A stretch of 64,000 nt of DNA from Glossina fuscipes. Its lineage: Eukaryota > Arthropoda > Insecta > Diptera > Glossinidae. Below the pieces are notes generated by a model. The model was given only the letters and a program-made list of their open reading frames with translations, did no database searches and was not told where the DNA came from. The first letter of the stretch is position 1, and each line of letters starts with the position of its first letter. The position numbers were made by a program, and so were the translations under genes. The stretch spans positions 9,802,341-9,866,340 of the forward strand of contig NW_023998415.1 in the NCBI RefSeq assembly GCF_014805625.2, read 5' to 3'. Shown in pieces: positions 37,601-52,724 of the stretch.

Positions 37601-40600
37601 AAGTGTATTGAGAATCGATTCGGTCGAAGCATTTTTACAATCAACTCTCCTGGCTAACATCCCGCTTAGAAAAGAGAGTTTTTTCATATTTCTCAACAAA
37701 AATCGACGAAAGGTAGATGTAAAAAATTTGTGTCAGATTGGGATCATTTTTCGACCCATCCACTTTTAAACGAATATTCTTACGAAAATTTGAACTTTAC
37801 AGGGCAACAAAGTCTTTAATTTGAAAATTAGTCTATCAATGGTATTAGTTTAATATCGGCATCCGTAGTCAGGTTGGTAAGAATCGCGCCTAGCAAGTGG
37901 ATGTTCGCAGTTTCAAATCTTAGTGCGGATTAATTTCTTTTCGACTCTAATAGATGTCGTTCTCCGAACCGATGATGTCATGTAAATATTTAGAATCCAC
38001 ATATCACTATGATGCGTGTCTTCTGTCTATAAGTTTCTGCCTCAGGCGCATCCAGTCGACTGTTTTTTATTTAACAATTTATTTGTTCTTTATATTTTAC
38101 AGATTAGCTCTATAAATCCGCGAGTATATCATACTGCAACGTTTCTAGGCTTACTTCCCGCTCAAATGATTAACGTTTATTTGGGTTCTACCTTAAGGTC
38201 AATGCACGAAGTTCTTAGTAATCACGGCACTGCCATAACTGGTTATATTAGCTTTGGCGTTGAGGTAAGAGAGTGATAAACAAATTTTATTTACACATAT
38301 GTATACATATATATATATATATTCGCAGCTGTATTGAACAAAAATTATATATATATTTTATTAAACAATAACTCGATTAAGTGATAAAAACGACGCCTGT
38401 GATTAGATAATCACAGCATATACAATCAATTTTCCTTTGTTTGTGTATCGTTTTGCAGAACGATTTTTCTTACCACGATGGGAAATATTTCAACCCGTTT
38501 GAAGACATAAACTTTCCCTATTAAATAAATAAGCGCTTGGTATTCATGCTCGCAAACCTCAAGCCACAAACTCATACATCTCTCGCTTAGCACACTCTAT
38601 TCGTATCGTATTGTATCGAAACCGTGTTATATAAATAGTTTTTTTTATTTCAACTAAAATATCATTGCGTACGTAGAATAGCATAACTTAAACTTAAATA
38701 TAATAAAAATCCAAAAAATGTTTACACTGTTGTATCGAAATGGTGGTTAACAAGTACTATGCTAAGCGGGATACGCTTGTATTCTCCTAGATTCGCTTTA
38801 GATTAAGATCAACTCGTTTCACGAACATATTCGCTAAAGTGAAGTGAGTAATAATGTAATAGACTAGTTGTTGCAGGGTAATGCAAAAATACTGAGTTCA
38901 AGTTAAGTTAAACAGTTTCGAGTTCGCCGGCATCCAAAAGACTTTCGAAATCGGTTTTGAGAAAAGTGGATAATTTCGGTAACACTTTAAAAAATTTTAA
39001 TACACAGTTTCGTCATTTTTGTCCGACACATAGTATTAAGTATGGGCCGTACTGTACAGTAGCATAAGCAAATTGTAAGGCTGCCGTCAGTTGAGGAAAG
39101 TATATCAGTTAACACACCGGATACTCCGACCAGGGATGGTTCTTACTCGAACTTGGAATAGTAAGTTCGAGTTGGAATTTTCACAGAAAACGGAAGTAGG
39201 GAGGAAAGGAATTTTAGGCTTGTTAGTTTGATCCCTTAGAGCATCAACGTTTGTCTTTAGTGAGACAAGAGTGTTAATATAGCTCAAATTTGGCTGTCTG
39301 GCTATTAAGGAATTAAGGGTAAAAGTGAAATTATTAAGGCCTAAAGTATTCTTACGAGACATGTGATAGATATAATAAGTATTGTGAATTTATCTAACGA
39401 ATTATGTCCCAAAGTGTCCGTGTAGGATAAGTGCCCGACAGAGTAATAAAAGTGAAAGTTAATGAATGAATTATGAACTACCCTAATATCAGTGATTGTA
39501 AGTAAGTGGCTTTTTTAGATAAGTTCGGTTGATAATGGAAGATCAGGAAATATAAATTTTCTCGAAAAAATTTCTCGAAAGAACCGGACAGCACGCGCCG
39601 GTAACTAAATTCGTTCTTCGCAGCATCTCGACGTGTTACACCGGTTGGAAACCACTGCTTTCCTTCTTTTCTCATGTAACCCATCACTCAAGAGATTTTA
39701 ACGATGTAACACGATGAGGGTAAGGAAGTGGTGGGAAATGAGCGGGAAAAAACTAAGGATTGGATTGAGATATGTTATAGAAACTCGACACTATCGACAA
39801 TAACAACTTTTCGCTTGTGTGTTGATGGACACCGAAAATGGCACCGAATACAGTGAACACCGTAAAGAGGCGCCGTTAACACCGGAACATATCCTAAAAC
39901 AGATTCTGAAAATTATTCTCAATAATCGAAACACGAAATTGCAAAAGGCCGGTGACGTGCTGAGAATGTCCAAAGGCAGAGTAATCATTATTTCCGACGA
40001 CAATTTATCCGTGAGAAAGCCGCTTTCCAATTGCGTATAACGTTAACTTACAGAATTAACAAAACCATCATATCAACAAGGTTGCATTTTTTCTTGCTTA
40101 GTGTCGAGACTTAAATTTCTAGTTAATAAATTGAATGCATGTTGTATTGCATTGACGACTCAATCATAGATATATATATATATATATGTATATATATGTG
40201 ATGATGATATATAATGATTTTATGAATCGATTTAAACTTTTCTATCTGCCTGTCTGTCTGATGTGTACTTATACATTTGCATAGAGTAAATATGAAATAT
40301 ATAGAATATCTGTCAATACGGATTGGGATTAAGTAAAAAAAAAATTAAATACTAATTTTGTTAGCGATACGATCAATCGAACGCTTGTCTAACATTCCCC
40401 ATCAACAGACGCCGTAAACTGCGATTTTTAAAATGAATAAAAAAATGTACGGGCGGGTAGAAATTATATAGACAGACAGACGGAATGAAATGTGGTACGC
40501 CGATATGTTTTAGTTCAGAAATGAGTTGTATTGAAAACGGATTAGACTGGACCATTTTTACCATCTAAAAAGTTACTATGTCTCGAGAGAAAGCGATAAA

Positions 40601-41335
40601 AAGTAAATGAATGCGAAAACATTGGGTGATATGGAATCATATATGTATATTATTGCATTCCCACTTAGACAAAGGTTGATATTTGGATATTTTGGGACAA
40701 AGACAGTTGAAACGAAATTGTGTTACGGGAAAGTGATTGTAAAGTAAGCGAATTAAAGTTAAATTTTTTACTTCTTAACTTGATTTTGCTATGCTTAACT
40801 TTTGGTGCAAAGAAATAGGTTTATTTTTTGTTATACCGAGTGATTCAGAATCACCTTCTGAAATCATTTAAGCTTGTCTGTTCGTTTTACCTTTTTATGT
40901 TCTACTTGTAAGGTGCATTTTTTTGAGATATTCTGATGAAATTGGGTACACTGACGTATTTTAACTCACGGGAGACGTTATAAACGATGGTTCGAATCGA
41001 TGGGCGTGTTCGAACACTTCCCACATATAACCCAATATTTGGAAAAGTTTTGATATGAATAACTGTAGCAGTGGAGTAGATTATTTAATGATGGGCCGTG
41101 TCCCACTATAGACTTACACTTGTTTTATAATGCTTGACAGGGTGATAATTACAGATTACCTCTCGGAAAATGATTTTATTTGAAGTTCCAATCATTTATT
41201 GCATTTTTTTTATTGCAGGTGATTTGCGGTGTAGTTTTAATGTGTTGGGTCGTGCATAAGGCCCGTAAAGAATTGTCGCAAACTTTACTCACGGATATCA
41301 GTAATGATGGTAAATTAATTGACATACAAGTGTAG
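30168..41335 (+). CDS. TMEM64-like VTT-domain (DedA/SNARE-associated) membrane protein
   Basis: Four exons join in frame: 30168-31144, 34922-35045, 38103-38264 and 41219-41335, giving 459 residues. Residues 1-210 are hydrophilic, with an Asn run (33-46) encoded by AAT/AAC repeats. From about 222 there are hydrophobic helices (SYLVPLSILFALMFVAYL, then WIIFAIFMLLFVIVSF and VVGYFVLMITAGYLF), followed by the VTT core: GANMGIAIAHLTLRSLRHR, FRVVLFTRLTPIPFGIQNAI, LGLLPAQMINVYLGSTLRSM, and a last helix encoded by exon 4. LTPIPFGIQNAIF and GLLPAQ..N.YLGSTLR match vertebrate TMEM64 rather than TMEM41 or VMP1. TMEM64 is an ER protein reported to bind SERCA2 and affect calcium and Wnt signalling; VTT relatives are lipid scramblases, so scrambling is only an inference here. 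Introns of 3-4 kb are filled with repeats. Confidence 0.88.
31380..31615 (+). repeat. SINE-like repeat, family B, copy 4 (TMEM64 intron 1)
   Basis: It contains TATGGCCGTAGCTACAGTGA, AACACTTGCCAATTGGCCAC, a CTCCTTATTATCTCTCTTTC middle and GAGTGATTAATCACATAAAA at the 3' end, in the order seen in the other copies. A (TA)n tract follows directly at 31624-31700, which may have grown from the tail. Confidence 0.6.
32270..32475 (-). repeat. SINE-like repeat, family B, copy 5 (TMEM64 intron 1)
   Basis: On the minus strand the head has GGGTTCAAGTCTCAAGTCA (box-B-like). It is followed by GCTATCGATTGGACACATCC, ACTAGGTGGCGGCCATCGCC, a T/C-rich middle, GGGACATCGCCAGAGTAATT and an A-rich tail. This is the clearest evidence that the family-B head is tRNA-like. 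Confidence 0.6.
33214..33243. repeat. (GGA)n microsatellite
   Basis: About nine GGA units in a row, in TMEM64 intron 1. Confidence 0.9.
33407..33702 (-). mobile_element. Short mariner remnant with both inverted ends
   Basis: The left end starts TACGAGGCGTACTTAAAAAA (33407). The right end, on the opposite strand, starts TACGAGGTGTGTTTAAAAAA (33702). These are mariner-type ends starting with TA. The minus strand between them still reads VLKAIPKSAYQKCFEN, then in another frame a WHKC segment. This matches the usual C-terminal part of mariner transposases of the SETMAR-like group (LKAIPK...Y.KCFE.W..RW..C). At 296 bp it has lost most of the gene. An A run at 33629-33650 interrupts it. Confidence 0.7.
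35323..35357. repeat. 10-bp tandem repeat
   Basis: The unit CTTTCGCCAC occurs three times and a partial fourth, in TMEM64 intron 2. Confidence 0.9.
35788..36006 (+). CDS. Candidate cassette exon in TMEM64 intron 2, unidentified product
   Basis: Seventy-three open codons lie between an acceptor (TATTCAG) and a donor (GTGAGC). Both borders are phase 0, the same phase as the flanking TMEM64 intron, so inclusion would keep the reading frame. The encoded segment is highly charged and helical-looking (for example LDKNDIEFVRKCIFDLARHI and KAKGRHHLHNYPEVKQRYIE). I do not recognise it. It would insert into the VTT core just after NAIFG, so it would disturb the membrane domain. It could instead belong to a nested gene or a dead element. 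Confidence 0.35.
36435..36750 (+). repeat. mini-me/INE-1-like repeat (TMEM64 intron 2)
   Basis: It contains TTCTGAATTGATATAAGCTT then GTCTGTCCGTCTGTCTGCCC, the (GTCY)n block typical of this fly repeat class. It ends with GGGGTATTTAACTGTCGGCC and ATGGCCGACTACAATGTG. Related copies lie at about 40830-41120 and 52725-53560. Confidence 0.55.
37865..37970 (+). repeat. tRNA-like SINE fragment (TMEM64 intron 2)
   Basis: GTCAGGTTGGTAAGAATCGC (box-A-like) and CGCAGTTTCAAATCTTAGTG (box-B-like) at a normal spacing, followed by a short body. It is related to but clearly diverged from family A. Confidence 0.4.
38459..38524 (+). CDS. Candidate alternative last exon of the TMEM64 gene
   Basis: A strong acceptor (TATCGTTTTGCAG) is followed by 21 open codons and a stop, in frame with exon 3. 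The tail reads NDFSYHDGKYFNPFEDINFP and one final Tyr. An AATAAA signal lies about 180 bp downstream (38702-38707). Use of this exon would end the protein after GVE and replace the final transmembrane helix encoded by exon 4 with a short acidic, aromatic-rich tail. The constitutive exon 4 lies 2.7 kb further on. Confidence 0.5.
   Translation, partial: NDFSYHDGKYFNPFEDINFPY
39050..39690. other. Coding-like, decayed segment (TMEM64 intron 3)
   Basis: The plus strand reads KQIVRLPSVEESISVNTPDT then PTRDGSYSNLE before a stop (about 39065-39160). The minus strand at 39478-39687 has a 69-codon open frame with GVTRRDAAKNEFSYRRVLSG. Protein-like text on both strands in pieces suggests a dead retroelement, but no domain can be named. 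Confidence 0.35.
39825..40040 (+). CDS. Small open frame of 71 codons, unidentified
   Basis: An intact ATG-to-stop frame lies in TMEM64 intron 3, on the same strand as the host gene. It encodes an acidic N-terminus (MDTENGTEYSEHRKEAPLTP), an amphipathic basic helix (HILKQILKIILNNRNTKLQK) and a short hydrophobic strand (GRVIIISDDN). Codon use is mixed and GC-richer at third positions than the surrounding intron, which is unlike random AT-rich sequence. It could be a nested small protein gene, the start of a retroelement gag frame, or an exon fragment. No known family is recognised. Confidence 0.35.
   Translation: MDTENGTEYSEHRKEAPLTPEHILKQILKIILNNRNTKLQKAGDVLRMSKGRVIIISDDNLSVRKPLSNCV
40830..41120 (+). 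repeat. mini-me/INE-1-like repeat (TMEM64 intron 3)
   Basis: It starts GAGTGATTCAGAATCACCTT, has AAGCTTGTCTGTTCG, GGGTACACTGACG and ends ATTTAATGATGGGCCGTGTC. This is the same block order as the copies at 36.4 and 52.7 kb. It ends about 100 bp before the splice acceptor of exon 4. Confidence 0.5.
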
Positions 41336-41785
41336 CGAAACGATCAAGTGAAACGGCTTAAACGAAAAGAAACTAACTATACACAGGTGGCTTTTAAAAA
41401 AAAAACTCACAAAAAAATGTTTTTTTTTTTATTTTTATTTTTATAAATTTAGGTAAATAACATAAAAAGCCTCTCGTCAGGGCACTAAAGAGATGCGTGC
41501 GTGTGCATGCGTGAGTGCATGTCTGCTGTGTGTTTGTGTGTATGTGTATATGTGTGCATGTGCGTGTGTATGGCTATGTAAGTTTGCACGTGTGTCTACG
41601 CTTTTATTAAACAAAATTATTGTTAAAAATAAATTAATTATATGCTAAGCTAAATTATTAATGTGTAAAATGTATAATTTTTTTGAAAACACTTTACAGA
41701 ACCTACGTTATTTTTGAAATATTTATTTATTATTTAAAAACACAAATATATGTATATATTATATATACATTATATATATATACAC
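41336..41785 (+). other. Probable 3' UTR of the TMEM64 gene
   Basis: After the stop comes a T-rich stretch, then a GT/GC-rich tract (41500-41595) of alternating TG-type repeats, then AATAAA (about 41628). The MITE-like repeat starts at 41786. Confidence 0.5.
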
Positions 41786-42323
41786 ACCTAACTCTTTTTT
41801 TATACTGTGGATAAGTTTCTTATAAAACCGTGTAAAAATAATCGTGGAAAAATATGCATGCGACATATGGTAAATTTGGGGATATGTTGCATAACTTTAA
41901 AAAATCGTCTAGAATGAAAAAACTATAAATCTTTTCCAAAAAAACTGTGCAAAAAAGTTCATATTAAATGTTCGTAAAACAATTCTATTCTATTATAAAA
42001 AAAATTTAAATTAGTGTACAGTGAAAATATGAACATTTAAATTAAAATTACGAATAAAAATCAATTTCGCGACTACGCATGGACGTTTATTGCGGATGGG
42101 AGATGCTATCATCAGTAAATAAGTTAAGTATGTCTAGCACAAGTGTCGGATTCGATCCAAATAAAGAATGATTATAAAATTCTAGTATTCTCCGTAAGAC
42201 ACTATCACATGTGTGGGCATAAATCGACCGACTTCTGATTGCGGCATTCCTCCATTGGTGAGAGTTATGATTTTTCAAAATCGATTAAGCAAAACGGTGT
42301 AAAAAAAGAGTTGGGTGCATCAT
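41786..42323. repeat. MITE-like element, copy 2, with inverted ends
   Basis: The left end CACCTAACTCTTTTTTTATA is matched inverted at the right end (GTAAAAAAAGAGTTGGGTG, to 42323). Interior blocks are shared with 3.30-3.80 kb. The motif CGTGYAAAAA recurs inside. The insertion is flanked by TA-rich DNA, and a (TA)n tract follows at once. No transposase is recognisable; a 63-codon minus-strand frame inside shows no known similarity. Confidence 0.55.
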
Positions 42324-42327
42324 ATAC

Positions 42328-46933
<4,606 letters not shown>

Positions 46934-47689
46934 ACGGGATCGTTAAACATTCTACCTTTAAAATACTGCGTAGTTTTATTTTGATGCCTTATCAGTAATA
47001 AAATAAACATTGAATTATTCATAATAATCATATATTCCTTGAAACTACGAGCAAAATCATTTTTTTCTTAACGAAAAGTATTTTTGGATCTTAAATTTGC
47101 TTTCATTGTTTACTCAATATGAAATTACGCAAGATTATAATATAACATAAATATGCATGAATTGCTTAAAAATAAGGGTCTATTATCGAAAGAAAGGGAA
47201 GCCGATGTGTACAGAAATTAAATTAAGATTTAAATCGAATGATAGATGTTTACTTATTTATTTCATTTCAATTAAATTCCATTCCAGAACAAGTCATTAG
47301 TCGAATGAATGTAAGCTACAAAATACCTGGAAACGTAGTAAGGAGAAAAAAAAAAGAATAAACAAAGATCACCACGTAATATGCGCCAGAATTCAACTAA
47401 GCGCTAAATTAAGATACAGAGAAAATACATTACTGAATAAATAAGTGCTTATTTATACATTAACAAGAGTGTTACTCGTGTTAAGTGAGAAAAAACAGAG
47501 AAATATTTAGATTCAATTTACATGTATTTGTATCAGACTCGAAAATGTTTAGCAGTTAGTTATGCAGTATAATGATTTAAACTTATTGACGGACAAAACG
47601 GATAGATCAAGTAAATTAAATGATCGTTGAACATTTTACATATTACACAAATTGAAGAACTCATAATTGGTTCGGCATTGTGGTAGCTA
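46934..47689. other. Downstream flank of reptin
   Basis: Holds the reptin 3' UTR. Otherwise AT-rich and empty. Confidence 0.5.
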
Positions 47690-48255
47690 CAAGAGCGCAG
47701 AGTGTCTAGAGACTCTACTAGGGATGTAAATGTTTATAAGTTCTAATAAGGCATCCGAATGAACATCTCCTTTTATTAGCTTCAACACGAAGGTTGCACT
47801 CAACATTTCACGCCTTTTGTCAAGGGCAGGCAGATGAATGCGCTTCAATCTATTATTATATGGTGGAAGAGGTAGGGTAGAATCCTATTTCAAACCTCGC
47901 AAAGCAAAGATCAAAAAGTCCCGTTGAACAGACCGGAAAAGATCATCATGACATCTATAACTAGGAAGCCAAAATACGGGCGAGTATTCAAGAGTAAAGA
48001 TGTACACAAACGCTGGATCAACTTATGGGTCATTGAATTCTTTATATAAACCCTAAAAGAAATCTAATTTTATTAACTGAAACTTCTATATGAATATCGA
48101 AATTCAGCTTTGAGTCGAAAACAACTCTTAAATCGTTGTAATTGCAAGCATTTTTCAGGGTGGATTGTCAATACGATAATAAGAGGGCAACGTACTACAT
48201 TACGCAAAAAACATCTCCTTGCATTTTTTTGAATTCAACGCTATACCAGAAAAGA
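47690..48255 (-). mobile_element. Jockey-type LINE remnant (C-terminal part of the reverse transcriptase)
   Basis: On the minus strand, across frameshifts, it reads STLKNACNYNDLRVVFDSKL then NFDIHIEVSVNKIRFLLGFI. Later pieces are YSRSVQRDF-like and ALRGLK-like, then PLPPYNNRLKRIHLPALDKR and REMLSATFVLKLIKGDVHSD. These follow the known order of the thumb and C-terminal region of Jockey-clade ORF2. The 5' part is absent. It is a different copy from the 4.2-kb fragment but of the same broad group. Confidence 0.65.
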
Positions 48256-49386
48256 AAAACCATTAAATTTTAATAAGGCCTAAACATTAAACAACTTAAG
48301 GCTAACATTTTTCCGCATAATCAAAAACGTATTTGAGGCCAGAATCACAAGATCTTTATTATTTTTATTTTTTAACTTATTAACTAAATATATAATATAT
48401 AGTTCACGATAAATCAATGGCAATTCTTCTCTGAAGTTTTCTTTACAAATATATATAAAAAAATAATACAAAACAATAATTTTTAAAAATAACGTGCAAA
48501 GCTATATACTTATATGGATATATAAATTATTCGATAAAATATATGTAAATAGAAATATTATTACAAGGAGGCTTTTTGAAGAAAGATGCAATGCTTTCGT
48601 TTTGATCGCATCATAATGTGAAATTTATATTTAGATACTTTTTTTTTTTTTTTTTTTTTGGTATAATATCCAAGCCTTAATGGAAATTTGAAAAAATAAC
48701 TTCTGTCTATATATAGCGAAAATAAAATCCAGTCCTTCAGAAAAAATTTGCAAAAATTTTATCGCAACTGTAAAATGTAATAATATTATCTAGTGAATTG
48801 AAAAGATATTTGTTTTGTTTTGGTAACTACATCCCTGTCGGTAGTTTTCAAAGTTTTTGTAAATTACAAAAATATAATTTTTACCATCATATTACAAATT
48901 TCATTACATTAGCTTCGTCAATATTTTCTCATTGGATAATCTATATTTATACATATTATTTCATTACATTGACGTATTTAAATTTTCTGCATTACTTTTT
49001 TTTTTTTCTTTTTTTTTTTTCTTATATAATTGAAGATGTATTTTTCTTTTCCTTTTTAGAATATATTTTTCAATTTAGATAAAAAAAACAAAGCAATCAC
49101 AATTAATCTTTTCGTTTCCTTTGTCCGAATAAAATTACGCTTAAACCTGGACAACGATTTCATCTTAATTACCATTATTAATAAGTAATAATAGTTGAGA
49201 TTTTTGAATTTCTCTATATTCTGATGTAAAATTTGCAAAAACAACTTCCCGAAACTGAATTAATAGAGCATACACTGACTAGATATTGATACTTAATAGA
49301 GTGCAAGACAAAATATGAGTTCTCTTTCGAAGTTGGAAAAAATGTCTTTTGAGGAAGAAAATCTATCCTAAGTTTTGGGGCCTTAT
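48256..49386. other. Intergenic, AT-rich
   Basis: A T run lies at 48640-48660, and there are T-rich tracts near 48995-49020. No gene is seen. The 3' UTR of nessy lies at its right end. Confidence 0.5.
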
Positions 49387-51156
49387 TTAGTTATTCTTTT
49401 TATTGCTTTGGAAAGTAGGCGATAAATCAGTTGCTTGACTAAAATTCGCATCTACCGCTATGGAATTCTTATCGTATCGGGCAGCGCCAACGGTAGGCGA
49501 TAAATCTGTAGCTTTACTGAATACTTCGTCTTTGCGAACGGAATGACCACTTTTCTTGGTATTGTCCGTATGCAAATATTGATAGACGAAATAGAATATC
49601 AACCATCCTGACAGCCAAATAAAACCATAATAGTCAACAAACTTAAACACTTGTATCCATCGTTCATAGCTCAAGAATATAAATGGAGTCAAACAGAAGC
49701 CCATGAACACGATGTTGTAAAACTTTAAAGCGATAAGTTTTAAATAACTGTACCATGAACTTTTAACTACAGACCCCATGTGCGGTATAACGGATTTGAT
49801 GTAAACTTCCTCGATCTAAAGACCCAAATATCGTTTTATAAGCTTTATAAGCTAATAAATGAAAATTTCAAATAAACTCACTTGTTTTTCTGCCGTAACC
49901 ACTATATATTCCAATAGGAAGGACATGTAATAGCCGCTATGAAAACCGTGCCATACCGCTAGGAAACCTAGTGCTCCACCGTAACTAATGGTACGATTAT
50001 TAAGAAATTTCAAACGCTTATAGATATACTGGGCCACCCAAAGATTAGTGTTCACGTTAAAAGATTGCACATAGTGTTGCATACAAGTTCCAGTTTCTAA
50101 GTGCAACAATTTCACATTTGAACAACCATACCAATCTGGCTTACCGTCCAATGCGTCGCCATTATAGGTAAATCCTTTTTTTAAAATAGAATGAAAAGCA
50201 AATAAATAATATTTATACGCAACCCGGAATTACCTACCTAAGCACATTAATGCGCCTTCGGTCATCAACCAGCACGAAATATATTTATAAAGAGAGAATT
50301 TGCCCCATAAGCCCATGTAAAAAATTTTACGTAAAAATGTTTGATTGGCATAAGCATCCGTTAAGAAATAATCATCTGGTAACATCATGGTACCCATTTG
50401 ACGTATACCCAAATAAATCAAACCCAATGTTAAACGTTTCATCCCCTCTTGTACCGATCCTTTGTATTGCATAAATTCTCTATTAATAAAACGTCGATAG
50501 CGTCGAAACGGAAATTGCGGTCCCACCAAAAATGATGCTGGGAAATAGGAAAACGCCAATAATTCTAACAATGTAGGTAACTCCCTAAGCGCACATTCCC
50601 GTTGATCTTTAGATAGTTTATCATGTGGTTTCTGACCATCGGCCACATCAAAAGCAAAGCCTATCATCCGTAGTACCAGGACACAATGCGGCATCGTCCA
50701 TAATATGTCATAATCACTGCTTTCCGTGAAATAATAGCCCGTCAACAAATATCCCATATGGAATGTAAAATTGGTAGCGATCAAATAAGTTGACGATTTA
50801 TAAAATAAGTGCATTAAAATGTAACTCGTACAGATGGCTACCAAGGAATGATAAGTATCAACTCCGTAGTTAAAATAACATAAACCCGAGCCAGTTAAAG
50901 CAAAAAACAGGTGATGTACATTAAAAATTGGTATACTTCGGATAAAACCACGATATATTAAAGCAATCGGATAACCTGAAAAATTTTATATTAACAATTT
51001 ATACTACAATAACAATAATACTACTACATAAGCACTTCAGTTACCTGCACATATAGTCAATAATAGACGTATTGCTGCTTCTGGTGAACCAGTTTTATTT
51101 GCCAGATTTTGTGCCCAATCTAAGTCACTATCATCAATATTCGTTGTTGCACCCAT
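49387..51156 (-). CDS. nes: Lysophospholipid acyltransferase 5 (LPCAT3/MBOAT5), nessy
   Basis: This ER enzyme puts polyunsaturated acyl chains onto lysophosphatidylcholine and related lysolipids (Lands cycle). Four exons (51045-51156, 50238-50975, 49882-50174 and 49387-49815) join in frame to 523 residues, near the family's usual 490-520. Many hydrophobic helices are present. Typical blocks are GFIRSIPIFNVHHLFFAL, ATNFTFHMGYLLTGYYF, LVGPQFPFRRYRRFI and SFNVNTNLWVAQYIYKRLKF. The MBOAT active site should be H358 in AVWHGFHSGYY with N322 in SFN. After the last helix the cytosolic tail carries the segment ATDLSPT twice and ends KKNN, a canonical dilysine ER-retrieval signal. Alternative members (LPCAT4/MBOAT2) fit less well because FHSGYY and the KKxx end favour MBOAT5. 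Confidence 0.94.
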
Positions 51157-52720
51157 TTTTAAATATTCTTTTAAAATTTAGTTTTAATACTATAAGATAT
51201 GGCAGAAAGTAATCAATAAAATAAAAACATGCAAATAATTCGAGAAACTTTCAAAATATTAATGGCGTTCTCACGCCTTCAAACGATAATGCGAAAGAGA
51301 GCAGTTAAGAAAGTTACATACAACTTTAACCGAATCTTTAATGCCCACACAAATCAACTTTATACGAATGTAACTCAAAAATGAAGTTTTAATATTTTAT
51401 AAAAGTGGTTGGCTATAGCTATAGATTGTTCCCATTTATATATAAATACTGTAGGATCACCTATAAAATGTGTACCTGAACATTTGTTTCCCAACAATTT
51501 GCAATGCTTCCATGTCAAAGCGTCAAGTTGATCTTTTAATTTTTTTGCTACCACGAGAATATTTTTCATAAACTTACCTAAATTGATGAAGAATTTTTTA
51601 CTGTCAAGATTATATGCATTTTACGAGATCAGTATAGCGTCTCCGAAGGAAACGAAGGCAAGTGTTTTAATAAAATTAACATACCGGCCAGCCAACGATC
51701 GTGAGTATTAGAAACGTATCGAAAATCGATAAGTGTCGACGCGTAAATTAAATACAAATACTAAACCTTCGTTTGTAATTTTAATGATTTTCAATTGTAG
51801 AGAACGAAATTCGTATGTGCAGTGCTGGTTGTAATAAAAGCTATCACTATCTACATAATGTTACATAACTACTTTCTATATAATGAAGAGGATAAGTGGT
51901 TTTTCGAAAACTGTTAAGTACAAGTCAACGAGGGAATTGTGAAACCCAATTGAAAAAATTATTTACGCACAAAAGAATTTGTTACTAAACCTTCTTGTTC
52001 TTGTCGAAACGACGGGCTGAAACGTGTCGCTCAGATATTTCAAATCAAGATAAGCCGATACCATCCACTTGTTTCGTTATATAATATATACATATGCATT
52101 TTTATAGATTTCTTAAGATTTAATAGTTCCTTTAAATTTTCTCGAATACGTGGAGAAATAGTTCATTATATTAAAGAAAGCTTTTACTTTAATTTTGGCG
52201 CGCTCTACCCCAAACACCTTGGACAAAGTGCCTATGTCAAATGGATCCCTGCTGAGAAGTTACAATCTAATGTGTTTCAGCGGTGAATTTCTTCTCGAAT
52301 TTTTCTAAAACACTCATAGATTGTATTAGAACGTATCCAAGACGTATATGCATTTAAGAGCATTTTCAAATAAAAATATACTAACAAACATAGTTTTACA
52401 AATATAAATGTTGATTAGACATGATATTGAGAGAACGATTCGAAAGCTTTCAGCGCCTTTGCTTAGAAATTGAAAGTTTAGTGTTAAGTCTTTAGTTTTG
52501 ATTATGAAACATGTCTGCAATACATTTCAAAACCATACATTTTCAACCACACAACAACTCGTACAATTTTCATTCTTTTCGAGTTGAAGCTTTTTACAGC
52601 AATTTTAAAATGCTTAAGTTAACGTTAAATATTTTTTATTAATAAATATTTTTTGTTATTTTTTGGACAAATGTTAAAATTTTTTTATTTAAATACTCGC
52701 CAATCACACTAAATCAATAT
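51157..52720. other. Upstream flank of nessy, no gene seen
   Basis: AT-rich, with several short open frames on the minus strand (51375-51569, 52326-52520) that show no recognisable similarity. It must hold the nessy promoter. Confidence 0.45.
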
Positions 52721-52724
52721 TTAT

